A DNA stretch of 64,000 nt from Rhizobium mesoamericanum STM3625 (GTDB taxonomy: Bacteria > Pseudomonadota > Alphaproteobacteria > Rhizobiales > Rhizobiaceae): NCBI RefSeq assembly GCF_000312665.1, contig NZ_HF536772.1, positions 3,604,688-3,668,687 of the forward strand, read 5' to 3'. How positions within the stretch are numbered: position 1 is the first letter of the stretch; every line of letters begins with the position of its first letter. The notes beneath the pieces are model-generated. The model saw nothing but the letters and a program-made list of their open reading frames with translations, had not been told where the DNA came from and made no database searches. This document shows, in pieces, positions 33,014 to 41,296 of the stretch. Both the position numbers and the translations under genes were made by a program.

Positions 33014-36000
33014 AAAAATTCAATCTTTCGGACTGGGCGCTCGAGCATCGCTCTCTCGTCTGGTACTTCATGATCATGTTCGCGGTGGCGGGCGCCTTTG
33101 CCTATCTCGCGCTCGGTCGCGAAGAGGATCCATCGTTCACCATCAAAACGATGGTGATCCAGGCACAGTGGCCCGGCGCTTCGGCCGCTGAGGTGACGCA
33201 GCAGGTCACCGACCGCATCGAAAAGAAGCTGCAGGAACTCGACAACCTCGAACATACGCGCAGCATCACCACCGCCGGCCAGACAATCGTATTCGTCGAT
33301 TTGCTGCCGGATACCAACGCGCGGGACGTGAAACCCACCTGGTCGCGCGTCCGCAACTTGGTCGACGACATCAGGCACGAGTTTCCACAGGGCGTTATTG
33401 GACCTTTCTTCGACGACCAGTTCGGCGATGTGTACGGCAATATCTTCGCCTTTACGGGCGACAGCGGACTTACTCAGAGGGAACTGCGCGACTACGCCGA
33501 GAACGCCCGAACGCAGATCCTCAAGATCCCCGACGTCGGCAAGGTCGACATCGTCGGTGCGCAAGACGAAGTGATCTACCTTGAATTCTCCACCCGAAAG
33601 ATCGCCGCTCTCGGCATCGACCGCTCCGCCATCATCGCCACGCTGCAGGCGCAGAACGCCGTCACCCAGTCGGGCTTCGTCGAAACCGGGCCCGAGCGCG
33701 TCGCCTTGCGGGTTGGGGGGCGGTTCATCTCCGAGGAAACGCTGCGCGGGATCAATCTTCGGGTAAACGACCGCTTCTTCCCCCTGTCCGACGTTGCCAC
33801 GATTACCCGCGGCTACGTCGATCCGCCCACGTCGCTCTTCCGGTTCAACGGAAAGCCGGCCATCGGCCTCGCGATCGGCATGAAAACGGGCGGCAACCTG
33901 CTGGCCTTCGGGGAAACCCTTGAAAAGACGATGGGCAACATCATCCAGGAGCTTCCGGTCGGCGTCTCCGTCGAAAAGGTCTCCGATCAGCCGAAGGTGG
34001 TCGAGGAGGCGGTCGGCGGCTTCACAAAGGCTCTGTTCGAAGCCGTCGCGATTGTGCTGGCGATAAGCTTCATCAGTCTCGGGATGAGAGCAGGGATGGT
34101 GGTGGCGGTCGCAATCCCGCTGGTGCTCGCCATTACCTTCCTGGTGATGCTCTACACAGGTATCTCGCTGCAGCGCATCTCGCTGGGAGCCCTAATCATC
34201 GCGCTGGGTCTTCTCGTCGACGACGCCATGATCGCCGTCGAGATGATGGTCGCGCGGCTGGAAGCGGGCGACAGCCTTAGGAGCGCTGCGACCTACGTCT
34301 ATACCTCGACGGCCTTCCCGATGCTGACGGGCACGCTGGTTACCGTGGCGGGCTTCATCCCCGTCGCTTTCAACAAGAGCAGCGCGGGCGAGTTCACCTT
34401 TACCCTTTTCGTCGTGATCGCAGTTTCGTTGGTCGTATCATGGTTGGTCGCGGTGTTGTTCACGCCTCTCATCGGCGTGACCATCCTACCGAAGACCATG
34501 AAGAAGCACGCCGAGCACAAGGGCCGCTTTGCGAAGGCGTTCTCTACCTTGCTGCAGTTCTGCCTGCGCTGGCGCTGGATCACCATCGTCGCAACCGTCC
34601 TGCTCTTCGCTGGTTCGATCGTCGGTCTGTCGATGGTGCAGCAGCAGTTCTTCCCAAGCTCCGACCGTCCGGAACTTATCGTCGACTGGAGCCTGCCGCA
34701 GAACAGTTCGATCGCCGAGACGAGCCGCCAGATGGCCCAGTTCGAGCACGAGGTGTTGGCCGGCAACCCTGATGTCGAGCATTGGTCGACATACGTAGGA
34801 AGGGGTGCGCCGCGTTTCCTTCTTTCGTTCGATGTGCAGCCGGCAGACGTGTCCACCGGCCAGACCATCATCGTCACAAAGGGGCTGGAGGTTAGGGACA
34901 AGCTGAAGCAGCAGATGGAAACGTATCTTCAGAAGACCTTTCCGGGAACGGACGCCTACGTGAAGCTGCTCGACATCGGACCTCCGGTCGGCAAGCCGAT
35001 CCAGTATCGCGTATCCGGCGAGAACCTTGAGACGGTGCGCGACCTGGCGCAGAAGTTGGGGACGATCGTCGGCACCCATCCCTCGCTTAGGAACCTTGCC
35101 TTCAATTGGAACGAGCCGGCTCGCGTCGTGAAGATCGACGTGTTGCAGGACAAGGCTCGACAGCTTGGCGTCTCGTCGCAGGATATCGCGACGGCGCTCA
35201 ACACAGTCGTCCAGGGAAGCGCGCTGACGCAGGTCCGCGACGACATCTACCTAGTCGACGTCATCGGCCGCGCCGCGGAAAAGGAGAGGGGCTCGATCGA
35301 TACACTGCTTGATCTGCAACTACAGAGCAGTAGCGGCCAGGCCGTGCCGCTGTCTTCGGTGGCGACATTCCACTACGAACTCGAACAGCCGACGATCTGG
35401 CGGCGCGACAGAGTTCCGACCATCACGATCAAGGCCGGGATCGGTGACGCGACGCAGCCGGCGACCGTCGTAAAGGCACTCTCCGAAAAGGTCGCGGCCT
35501 TCGAAAAGACGCTGCCACCGGGATATTCCGTCAAGGTCGGCGGCGCAGTCGAGGAAAGCGCCAAGTCGCAAGGACCGATCGCCAAGGTCGCGCCTGCCAT
35601 GTTCGTCATCATGGCGACGCTGCTGATGATACAACTCCAGAGCTTCCACAGGCTGTTGCTTGTATTCTCGGTTGCGCCGCTGGCCCTCGTCGGCGTCGTC
35701 GTGGCGCTGCTCGCCAGCAACTCGCCACTCGGGTTCGTCGCACTCCTGGGCGTCCTTGCGCTCGTCGGAATCCTCATCCGCAACTCCGTCATCCTGATCG
35801 TGCAGATCGAGGAGTTGCGCGCAGAAGGAATGTCGGCGTGGAGGGCCGTGGTGGAGGCCACCGAGCATCGCATGCGACCGATCATGCTCACTGCCGCGGC
35901 CGCGACCCTTGCCCTGATTCCGATCTCGCACGAGATATTCTGGGGACCGATGGCCTACGCGATGATGGGCGGGATCGTCGTCGGCACGGCGCTGACGCTT

Positions 36001-36063
36001 CTCTTCCTGCCGGCCCTCTACGTCACCTGGTTCCGTATCCCCCGTGAAGTGGAGCAGAACTGA
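33010..36063 (+). CDS. RND-family inner-membrane efflux pump
   Basis: A 1017-residue proton-driven transporter of the AcrB type, starting with GTG overlapping the preceding stop codon (GTGA). It has an N-terminal membrane helix (VWYFMIMFAVAGAFAYLAL), porter domains, LGLLVDDAMIAVEMM with the paired aspartates near residue 404 in the proton relay, and twelve membrane segments in the expected two blocks. FVALLGVLALVGILIRNSVI near residue 910 is the second-half counterpart. It exports hydrophobic toxic compounds through an outer-membrane channel that is not encoded in the window. The two upstream operators suggest control by local TetR repressors. A plant phenolic or solvent substrate would fit the surroundings but is inference. 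Confidence 0.94.
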   Translation: MKKFNLSDWALEHRSLVWYFMIMFAVAGAFAYLALGREEDPSFTIKTMVIQAQWPGASAAEVTQQVTDRIEKKLQELDNLEHTRSITTAGQTIVFVDLLPDTNARDVKPTWSRVRNLVDDIRHEFPQGVIGPFFDDQFGDVYGNIFAFTGDSGLTQRELRDYAENARTQILKIPDVGKVDIVGAQDEVIYLEFSTRKIAALGIDRSAIIATLQAQNAVTQSGFVETGPERVALRVGGRFISEETLRGINLRVNDRFFPLSDVATITRGYVDPPTSLFRFNGKPAIGLAIGMKTGGNLLAFGETLEKTMGNIIQELPVGVSVEKVSDQPKVVEEAVGGFTKALFEAVAIVLAISFISLGMRAGMVVAVAIPLVLAITFLVMLYTGISLQRISLGALIIALGLLVDDAMIAVEMMVARLEAGDSLRSAATYVYTSTAFPMLTGTLVTVAGFIPVAFNKSSAGEFTFTLFVVIAVSLVVSWLVAVLFTPLIGVTILPKTMKKHAEHKGRFAKAFSTLLQFCLRWRWITIVATVLLFAGSIVGLSMVQQQFFPSSDRPELIVDWSLPQNSSIAETSRQMAQFEHEVLAGNPDVEHWSTYVGRGAPRFLLSFDVQPADVSTGQTIIVTKGLEVRDKLKQQMETYLQKTFPGTDAYVKLLDIGPPVGKPIQYRVSGENLETVRDLAQKLGTIVGTHPSLRNLAFNWNEPARVVKIDVLQDKARQLGVSSQDIATALNTVVQGSALTQVRDDIYLVDVIGRAAEKERGSIDTLLDLQLQSSSGQAVPLSSVATFHYELEQPTIWRRDRVPTITIKAGIGDATQPATVVKALSEKVAAFEKTLPPGYSVKVGGAVEESAKSQGPIAKVAPAMFVIMATLLMIQLQSFHRLLLVFSVAPLALVGVVVALLASNSPLGFVALLGVLALVGILIRNSVILIVQIEELRAEGMSAWRAVVEATEHRMRPIMLTAAAATLALIPISHEIFWGPMAYAMMGGIVVGTALTLLFLPALYVTWFRIPREVEQN

Positions 36064-36064
36064 G

Positions 36065-37324
36065 ATGGCAGGATCACTCTTGCACCCTTTGCGCGCTGCG
36101 ACGATCGGCACCGTTCGTTGCGCGTGCAAGGCCGTCCCGGTCCTCGTGGTCCTGTCGCTTGTCACGTCGGGGTGCGCCAGCCGGGCGCAAGACGTCCTGC
36201 GGCCACTCGCCGTCGCCCCGACCGGAACCACTAGGGTCACCATGCTTGTCGCCACGACCCGTAAGCCCTCGGAGGATCCCGGCAAGCTTTATTCTGGCGA
36301 CCGTGGGACGGCGATTTCCCTCAACAGCGTCGACGTGTCCATCCCACCCGACCGGAACCGCAAGATCGGAGAGGTGCAGTGGCCGTCCCGCATGCCGCCC
36401 GACCCGCAAAAAGAGTTTGCGGTCACTCAGGTCGACAAGGTGGAATCCGAAGGTAAGGCCCTGGACTGGTACCGGAAGAACCGAAACACGAAGCATCAGG
36501 TCATCATCTTCGTCCACGGATTCAACAACACCTATGCCGACGCGGTCTTCCGCTTCGCCCAGATCGTCCATGATTCGGGAACCGATGCCGCGCCGATCCT
36601 CTTCACCTGGCCATCACGGGGCCGTGTCTTCGACTACCTCTATGACAAGGAGAGCGCAAACTATTCGCGTCGCGCTCTCGAGGATCTAATTCTCCAGACC
36701 ACGCAAAGTCCCGACGTCTCCGATGTGACGATACTTGCCCATTCCATGGGCGGCTGGCTCGCGGCCGAAGCCCTGCGCGGCGTCGCCATGCGCGAGAAAT
36801 CGATCCCGGCGAAGGTGAAGAACGTGGTGCTCGCCTCGCCGGACATCGATATCGACGTGTTTCGCCGCCAGTTCACCGAAATGGGACCGAAGAGGCCGCA
36901 CTTCGCAATCCTGACGTCGACACGCGACAAAGCGCTGGAGGTTTCGGGCTGGCTCTCTGGCGGCGTCAAACGGCTCGGTGGATCTGATCTCAAGCCGTAC
37001 GCACCTCTTTTCAACGAACTAGGCGTTTCCGTCATCGACACGAGCGCCATCGCGACGAACGATCCGCTTGGCCACAACGCCTTCGCAGACAGTCCCGAGG
37101 TCGTGCGCCTGCTCGGACGGCGCCTCGCAGGGCAGAGCCTGGAAGGCGGAAAGGCCGGCGTCGCGGATCAGTTCGGTATGGCTACGGCGAATTTCGCCGG
37201 CTCGGCCGTGCGTCTCGCCGTAGCGGCTCCAGTCGCGGTCATCAGCCCGCAGGCCCGAGAGGTCCTGAAGGAGGAGCTCTCGGGGGATAGAGCGGAAATC
37301 AGAAACGGGCAGATTACTTACTGA
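36065..37324 (+). CDS. Lipoprotein alpha/beta hydrolase (DUF900 type)
   Basis: A 419-residue predicted hydrolase. The N terminus ends in a lipobox (LSLVTSGCAS, around residue 38), so it is probably anchored in the envelope. The core shows the oxyanion region VIIFVHGFNNTYADAV, the nucleophile elbow LAHSMGGWLAAE with Ser near 226, and DIDIDVFRRQF, all typical of DUF900 esterase-like proteins. It starts 1 bp after the RND stop codon (TGAGATG) and is therefore the last gene of the efflux operon. It may hydrolyse an ester or modify lipid at the envelope, perhaps the pump substrate. Start ATG 36065 is set by the signal peptide and GGAG upstream. Confidence 0.88.
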   Translation: MAGSLLHPLRAATIGTVRCACKAVPVLVVLSLVTSGCASRAQDVLRPLAVAPTGTTRVTMLVATTRKPSEDPGKLYSGDRGTAISLNSVDVSIPPDRNRKIGEVQWPSRMPPDPQKEFAVTQVDKVESEGKALDWYRKNRNTKHQVIIFVHGFNNTYADAVFRFAQIVHDSGTDAAPILFTWPSRGRVFDYLYDKESANYSRRALEDLILQTTQSPDVSDVTILAHSMGGWLAAEALRGVAMREKSIPAKVKNVVLASPDIDIDVFRRQFTEMGPKRPHFAILTSTRDKALEVSGWLSGGVKRLGGSDLKPYAPLFNELGVSVIDTSAIATNDPLGHNAFADSPEVVRLLGRRLAGQSLEGGKAGVADQFGMATANFAGSAVRLAVAAPVAVISPQAREVLKEELSGDRAEIRNGQITY

Positions 37325-37429
37325 GCCGCACCTGGAGGACGGCGGCCGTAAATCCACGTTTGGTCGGCCTCAATCCGCTGCTGTCAGGTCGCTGCTGGAT
37401 GCTGATAGCGCCTACGTACAGTAGGCAAT

Positions 37430-37457
37430 GTCAACATAACTGCTGGGAAATGTTGAC
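37430..37457. promoter_or_regulatory. ATGTTGAC-type operator pair downstream of RND operon
   Basis: GTCAACAT (37430–37437) and ATGTTGAC (37450–37457) with a 12-bp spacer repeat the outer pair at 22171–22199 (13-bp spacer). It lies in non-coding DNA after the hydrolase gene and near the broken copy at 37492–37848, with no intact gene to control directly. Confidence 0.55.
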
Positions 37458-37491
37458 GCGCACAACATGAACATAGGCGCAGCGGATGCGG

Positions 37492-37848
37492 TTAGTCGCC
37501 GAACAAACCAAAATGGATGACGGAACGAGTTTCAAACAAAAACACTTTTCGATGGTGGCACAGGGCGGATACGTCGTGCGGCGTATCCGCGTTTTGCCTC
37601 TTCCCCGCCGAGCTGAGTCTAATTTCCGGTGACGACGCAACTCTAACTCGACGGCGCGGCTTCGATCGAATGTTTCCCTGGATCTTATAGACGATCCGTA
37701 GATTGGCGGCCGCAGCCTGAAGCCAACCGACAGCATCTTCCGATGTCTGTGCCGTGCCCGGCGGCAGGTTCTCAAAAAGGCCGGCGATCAGAGGGTTCAC
37801 GGACTGGGAGTTGCCATTGCCGCCGCCCTGGACGAGCAACAGGGACAT
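37492..37848 (-). pseudogene. Truncated copy of the Gly-rich protein's C-terminal motif
   Basis: Minus-strand residues 17–59 read NPLIAGLFENLPPGTAQTSE, then AVGWLQAAAANLRIVYKIQG, closely matching the last 45 residues of the secreted Gly-rich protein at 28566–29618. The signal peptide, Pro-rich and Gly-rich parts are absent, and after the motif the frame changes to unrelated, basic sequence. It is a broken paralogue. An AAGGTG lies near the ATG at 37848, so a short product is possible. Confidence 0.62.
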
Positions 37849-37907
37849 TCACCTTAGATTCGTCGGCCATGGGCTCCAAAATCAACGAAAATCTATCGTT
37901 CGCCGAA

Positions 37908-37924
37908 CCGTACAGCCTGTACGG
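37908..37924. promoter_or_regulatory. Palindrome upstream of aldo/keto reductase
   Basis: CCGTACAG and CTGTACGG flank a single central C, making a 17-bp near-perfect dyad 68 bp before the reductase start. It could be an operator for the reductase. No regulator gene adjoins it. Confidence 0.45.
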
Positions 37925-37991
37925 ATTGTGCCGGATTGTCGTGCTTTGCGGCAACGCCTATCTGTGCTTCGTCAGATAAGGAAAAACGATC

Positions 37992-38873
37992 ATGACCAGC
38001 ATCGACCAGTCAGGAACTTTCGCGCTTGGCGACCGCACCGTAAAACGTCTCGGCTACGGTGCCATGCAGCTCGCCGGACCCGGCGTGTTCGGGCCGCCCA
38101 AGGATCAGGATGCGGCACTCGCCGTGCTGCGCCAGGCTGTGGCGGCCGGCGTGAACCACATCGATACTAGCGATTTCTACGGTCCGCATGTCACCAACAA
38201 GCTGATCCGCCAGGCGCTGGCACCTTATCCCAATGATCTCGTCATCGTCACGAAGATCGGCGCTCGACGCGGCAGCGGTGGCGCGTGGCTCCCCGCCTTT
38301 TCGGCCGAAGAGCTGACGCAGGCCGTACATGATAACCTGCGCAACCTCGGGCTCGACGTATTGGAGGTGGTGAACCTGCGCATCATGTTCGATGCACACG
38401 GCCCTGCTGAAGGGTCGATCGAGGCGCCCCTCACGGCTCTGGCCGAGCTTCAGCAACAAGGCTTGGTGCGCCAGATCGGCCTGAGCAACGTAACTGCTGC
38501 GCAGGTCACCGAAGGACGTCGGATCTGCGACATCGTCTGTGTTCAGAACCATTACAATTTGGCACATCGCGCTGATGACGCCCTGATCGACGATCTGGCT
38601 CGCGACGGCATTGCATATGTCCCCTTCTTTCCGCTCGGTGGGTTCACGCCATTGCAGTCGTCCACCTTATCCGCGATCGCCCAACGCCTTGACGCAACAC
38701 CGATGCAAGTTGCGCTCGCGTGGCTGCTTCGTCGCGCACCCAATATCCTGCTGATCCCGGGCACCTCGTCCATCGCCCATCTGCGCGAAAACATTGCCGT
38801 GGAAAAAATCAATCTGCCGGATGATACGCTCAAGGACCTGGACGATATGGCGGAAGCTTTTGGCTCCGCCTGA
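37992..38873 (+). CDS. Aldo/keto reductase
   Basis: A 293-residue TIM-barrel NADPH-dependent oxidoreductase. It has HIDTSDFYGPH with the catalytic Asp/Tyr region (about residues 56–66), VTKIGARRG with the catalytic Lys, and a cofactor-binding end ILLIPGTSSIAHLRENI. AAGGAAAAA precedes the start. It reduces carbonyls to alcohols; the substrate is not known. It stands apart from the surrounding minus-strand sulfur genes, with a 118-bp leader containing a 17-bp palindrome. The usual catalytic His is not obvious (VVNLRIMFDAHG), so family placement is firm but activity less so. Confidence 0.87.
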   Translation: MTSIDQSGTFALGDRTVKRLGYGAMQLAGPGVFGPPKDQDAALAVLRQAVAAGVNHIDTSDFYGPHVTNKLIRQALAPYPNDLVIVTKIGARRGSGGAWLPAFSAEELTQAVHDNLRNLGLDVLEVVNLRIMFDAHGPAEGSIEAPLTALAELQQQGLVRQIGLSNVTAAQVTEGRRICDIVCVQNHYNLAHRADDALIDDLARDGIAYVPFFPLGGFTPLQSSTLSAIAQRLDATPMQVALAWLLRRAPNILLIPGTSSIAHLRENIAVEKINLPDDTLKDLDDMAEAFGSA

Positions 38874-39007
38874 CAATCTGAAACTTGAAACCGATCCCAG
38901 GGTTCACAGCGGCTTTGGTGGGTGGCATGGCGGATGCGCCCCTCGCGCGCAGGTATGCGGGCTTCCTTGTCAACGCTATTTAAGCCAACGATGTCGTCAC
39001 TCACGGC

Positions 39008-40078
39008 TTAGCCGCGCAAGAGCGGCAGCAAGTCGTTGCCCTGGCGTTTGATCTCTGCAAGGTAGGGCGTATCGGAGAGCACGAAATGGGTGATGCCCAG
39101 ATCCTGATACTTGCGAAGCGACCTGGCCACGTCTTCGGCCGAGCCGACCAGCCAGGTCGTTCCGGCGCCACCGCCGCCGTATTTGCCGGGTGCGGTAAAG
39201 AGGTTGTCGTCGAGGACGTCGCCCGCCTGATGCAGGTCGAACAGTCGCTGCTGGCCGACGGCGACCGCCCGGCGGTGATCGCTCCAGCCGGCGCCATTGC
39301 CCTTGGCCATCTCCGCCACCTTCGCTTCGGCGTCGGCCCAGGCCTGCTCGGTCGAGTCGCGCACCAGCGTGGTGATCCTGAGCCCGAATTCTAGCGGAGG
39401 TAGATCTCGGTCAAGCTTGCGGCTCAGAGCCTTCAGGCGCGCGATGCGCTCACGGACGCCGTCGAGCGGCTCGCCCCAGAAGAGTTGGACGTCCGCCTCG
39501 GTTGCCGCGACCTTTTCGGCGGCCTCGGAGGCACCGCCGAAATAGAGCTTTGGGTGGCGACGATCGCCGCACCCCTCGATGCGCGGCACGACGGTTGATT
39601 CGGCCACACTGAAGTGCTCGCCGTCAAAGCTGACGTTTTCTTCCGTCCAAAGCCTGCGGACCAGCCGCATGAATTCCTTGGTGCGGGCGTAGCGCTCTGT
39701 CTGGTCCCCCTCCTGGTCGCCATAGGCGGAGAGATTATCGAGGCCGGAGACGATGTTGACGCGGACGCGGCCGCCGGTGAGGTGGTCGAGTGTGGCGGCG
39801 GCTGAGGCGAAGTTCGCCGGGCGCCAATAGCCGGGGCGGATCGCAATCAGCGGCTCGAACGTCGTTGTGCTCGCCGCAAGCGCGGCGGCAACGGTGAAGG
39901 TATCCGGTCTGCCCCATCCCGTCCCGATGAGCGCGCCCTTCCAGCCGTGTTGCTCGAGTGCGCGGGCATGTTCCGTCAGCGTGGAAAGGCTGTTGTGATT
40001 TTCAACGACGATATCGCCGCGATGACCCGGCCTTGTATCATTGGGAATGTACCAAAGGAATTCACTGTCTTTGCTCAT
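39008..40078 (-). CDS. SsuD-like FMNH2-dependent alkanesulfonate monooxygenase
   Basis: A 356-residue luciferase-like monooxygenase. WYIPNDTRPG at the N terminus, PLIAIRPGYWRPANFASAAATLDHLTGGR and VNIVSGLDNLSAYGD are typical of the SsuD branch. RYARTKEFMRLVRRLW, PKLYFGGASEAAEKVAATEADVQLFWGE and GTTWLVGSAEDVARSL follow. It would release sulfite from an organosulfonate using reduced flavin and O2. It is last in a minus-strand series (binding protein, SfnG-like, DszB-like, DszC-like, then this) with short gaps. No reductase (SsuE type) is encoded nearby. The substrate is inferred as an alkyl- or arylsulfonate. Confidence 0.87.
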   Translation of the reverse strand: MSKDSEFLWYIPNDTRPGHRGDIVVENHNSLSTLTEHARALEQHGWKGALIGTGWGRPDTFTVAAALAASTTTFEPLIAIRPGYWRPANFASAAATLDHLTGGRVRVNIVSGLDNLSAYGDQEGDQTERYARTKEFMRLVRRLWTEENVSFDGEHFSVAESTVVPRIEGCGDRRHPKLYFGGASEAAEKVAATEADVQLFWGEPLDGVRERIARLKALSRKLDRDLPPLEFGLRITTLVRDSTEQAWADAEAKVAEMAKGNGAGWSDHRRAVAVGQQRLFDLHQAGDVLDDNLFTAPGKYGGGGAGTTWLVGSAEDVARSLRKYQDLGITHFVLSDTPYLAEIKRQGNDLLPLLRG

Positions 40079-40127
40079 AGTTAGCCTGCGCTTTTTAGGT
40101 CAAACGTGAAGCCTAGCCGTCGTCCCG

Positions 40128-41282
40128 CTATCGCGGCGCGAGACGACTGAGCGCATTGCGGGCGGCGATTGTCCGGATCATGTGGCTTTGCGGCGCGTGG
40201 GAGCGCGCCGTGATGGCATCGCGATGATGGCGTTCCAGCTGGAAGTCGCGGTTGAGGCCCGGGTTTCCGGCAAGCTCGAGGGCGAGGCTCGTGATCGCGA
40301 CCGCATTGTCGATGACGACATGGCGGACGGTCATGCCATCCATGCCGACGATCCTGCCGGCATCCACGTCTTCGCCGAGCGAGCGCAGCAATCGGGAATT
40401 AGTTGCCAGCCGCACCTCGATCTCTCCCAGGCCATCCTGAATGCGGGGAACCGTCGACAGTGGCGCACCAAGGCTTGCCGGCGTGTGGTGAGCGCAGAAG
40501 GCAAGCACGCGATCGCGGGCGGAAAGCGCCACGCCGTGGTAAACCGCTGCGATCAGCGAGAAGAAGAAGGCGGTTGCGTGCTCCTCACGACGAAGCGGCT
40601 CGGAAGCCGACTGGAATTCTATGATGTCTTCTAATGGAATAACGACATTGTCGAGGATGATGTCGTCGCTCGCCGTCGCATGCATTCCGGCAGCTTTCCA
40701 TGCCTTTTCGATGCGCAGGCCGGGGCTATCGGTGGGAACGAGGAAGGAAGCCAGCCGCGGTTCCTCTTCATCGGTCAGCGCGAGCAGCGACACCCATTTG
40801 AGCACGGGAATGCCGGTTACATAGCTCTTGTGGCCGGTTATGCGCCAGACGTTGCCGTCGCGGCGCGCGACGGTCTCGGGCAGTGCGCCGTGGGCGGGCG
40901 AGCCGATACGAGGCTCGGCCTGGGCGGCGTTGATCAGGGCAGGGCCCAGTCGGTTTGCCGTCAGCACGCGCTCGGCTAGGTGAGCTGGCCATTTCGCAAA
41001 TCGGCGCAGGCTGTAGTGACTGTTGTAATGCATGGCGAGCACGAGCGCGGTCGAGGGTTCGCCGCGCGCGATTTCACTGATGACGGCTTGCGCCTCCGCA
41101 AGTCCGCCGCCGTGGCCACCATGCTCGGGCGCCGTCACCAGCCCAAGCAGGCCGGCTTCGAAAAGACGCGTGAAGTTCTCGAACGGGAAGTCTCCCGTCG
41201 CGTCATAGTGGGCGGCGCGCTCGGCGAAATCGACGGCGAGCCGCCGGGCCTTGTCGACCGGATCGATCTTTTCCTGAAGCAT
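40128..41282 (-). CDS. DszC/SfnC-like acyl-CoA-dehydrogenase-fold monooxygenase
   Basis: A 384-residue flavoprotein with the acyl-CoA dehydrogenase fold (APEHGGHGGGLAEAQAVISEI, WRITGHKSYVTG, KAWKAAGMHATASDDIILD). It lies among sulfur genes. In DszC-type proteins the fold uses FMNH2 and O2 to oxidise sulfur rather than dehydrogenating a CoA ester. The usual Glu base of acyl-CoA dehydrogenases is not evident near the C terminus. Start 41282 has GGGAG upstream; the next gene toward the promoter ends 14 bp away, suggesting coupling. The operon order places it with a DszB-like desulfinase. Whether it is an S-oxygenase or a genuine dehydrogenase is inferred from context. Confidence 0.8.
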   Translation of the reverse strand: MLQEKIDPVDKARRLAVDFAERAAHYDATGDFPFENFTRLFEAGLLGLVTAPEHGGHGGGLAEAQAVISEIARGEPSTALVLAMHYNSHYSLRRFAKWPAHLAERVLTANRLGPALINAAQAEPRIGSPAHGALPETVARRDGNVWRITGHKSYVTGIPVLKWVSLLALTDEEEPRLASFLVPTDSPGLRIEKAWKAAGMHATASDDIILDNVVIPLEDIIEFQSASEPLRREEHATAFFFSLIAAVYHGVALSARDRVLAFCAHHTPASLGAPLSTVPRIQDGLGEIEVRLATNSRLLRSLGEDVDAGRIVGMDGMTVRHVVIDNAVAITSLALELAGNPGLNRDFQLERHHRDAITARSHAPQSHMIRTIAARNALSRLAPR

Positions 41283-41296
41283 GGTCTTCTCCCGGT

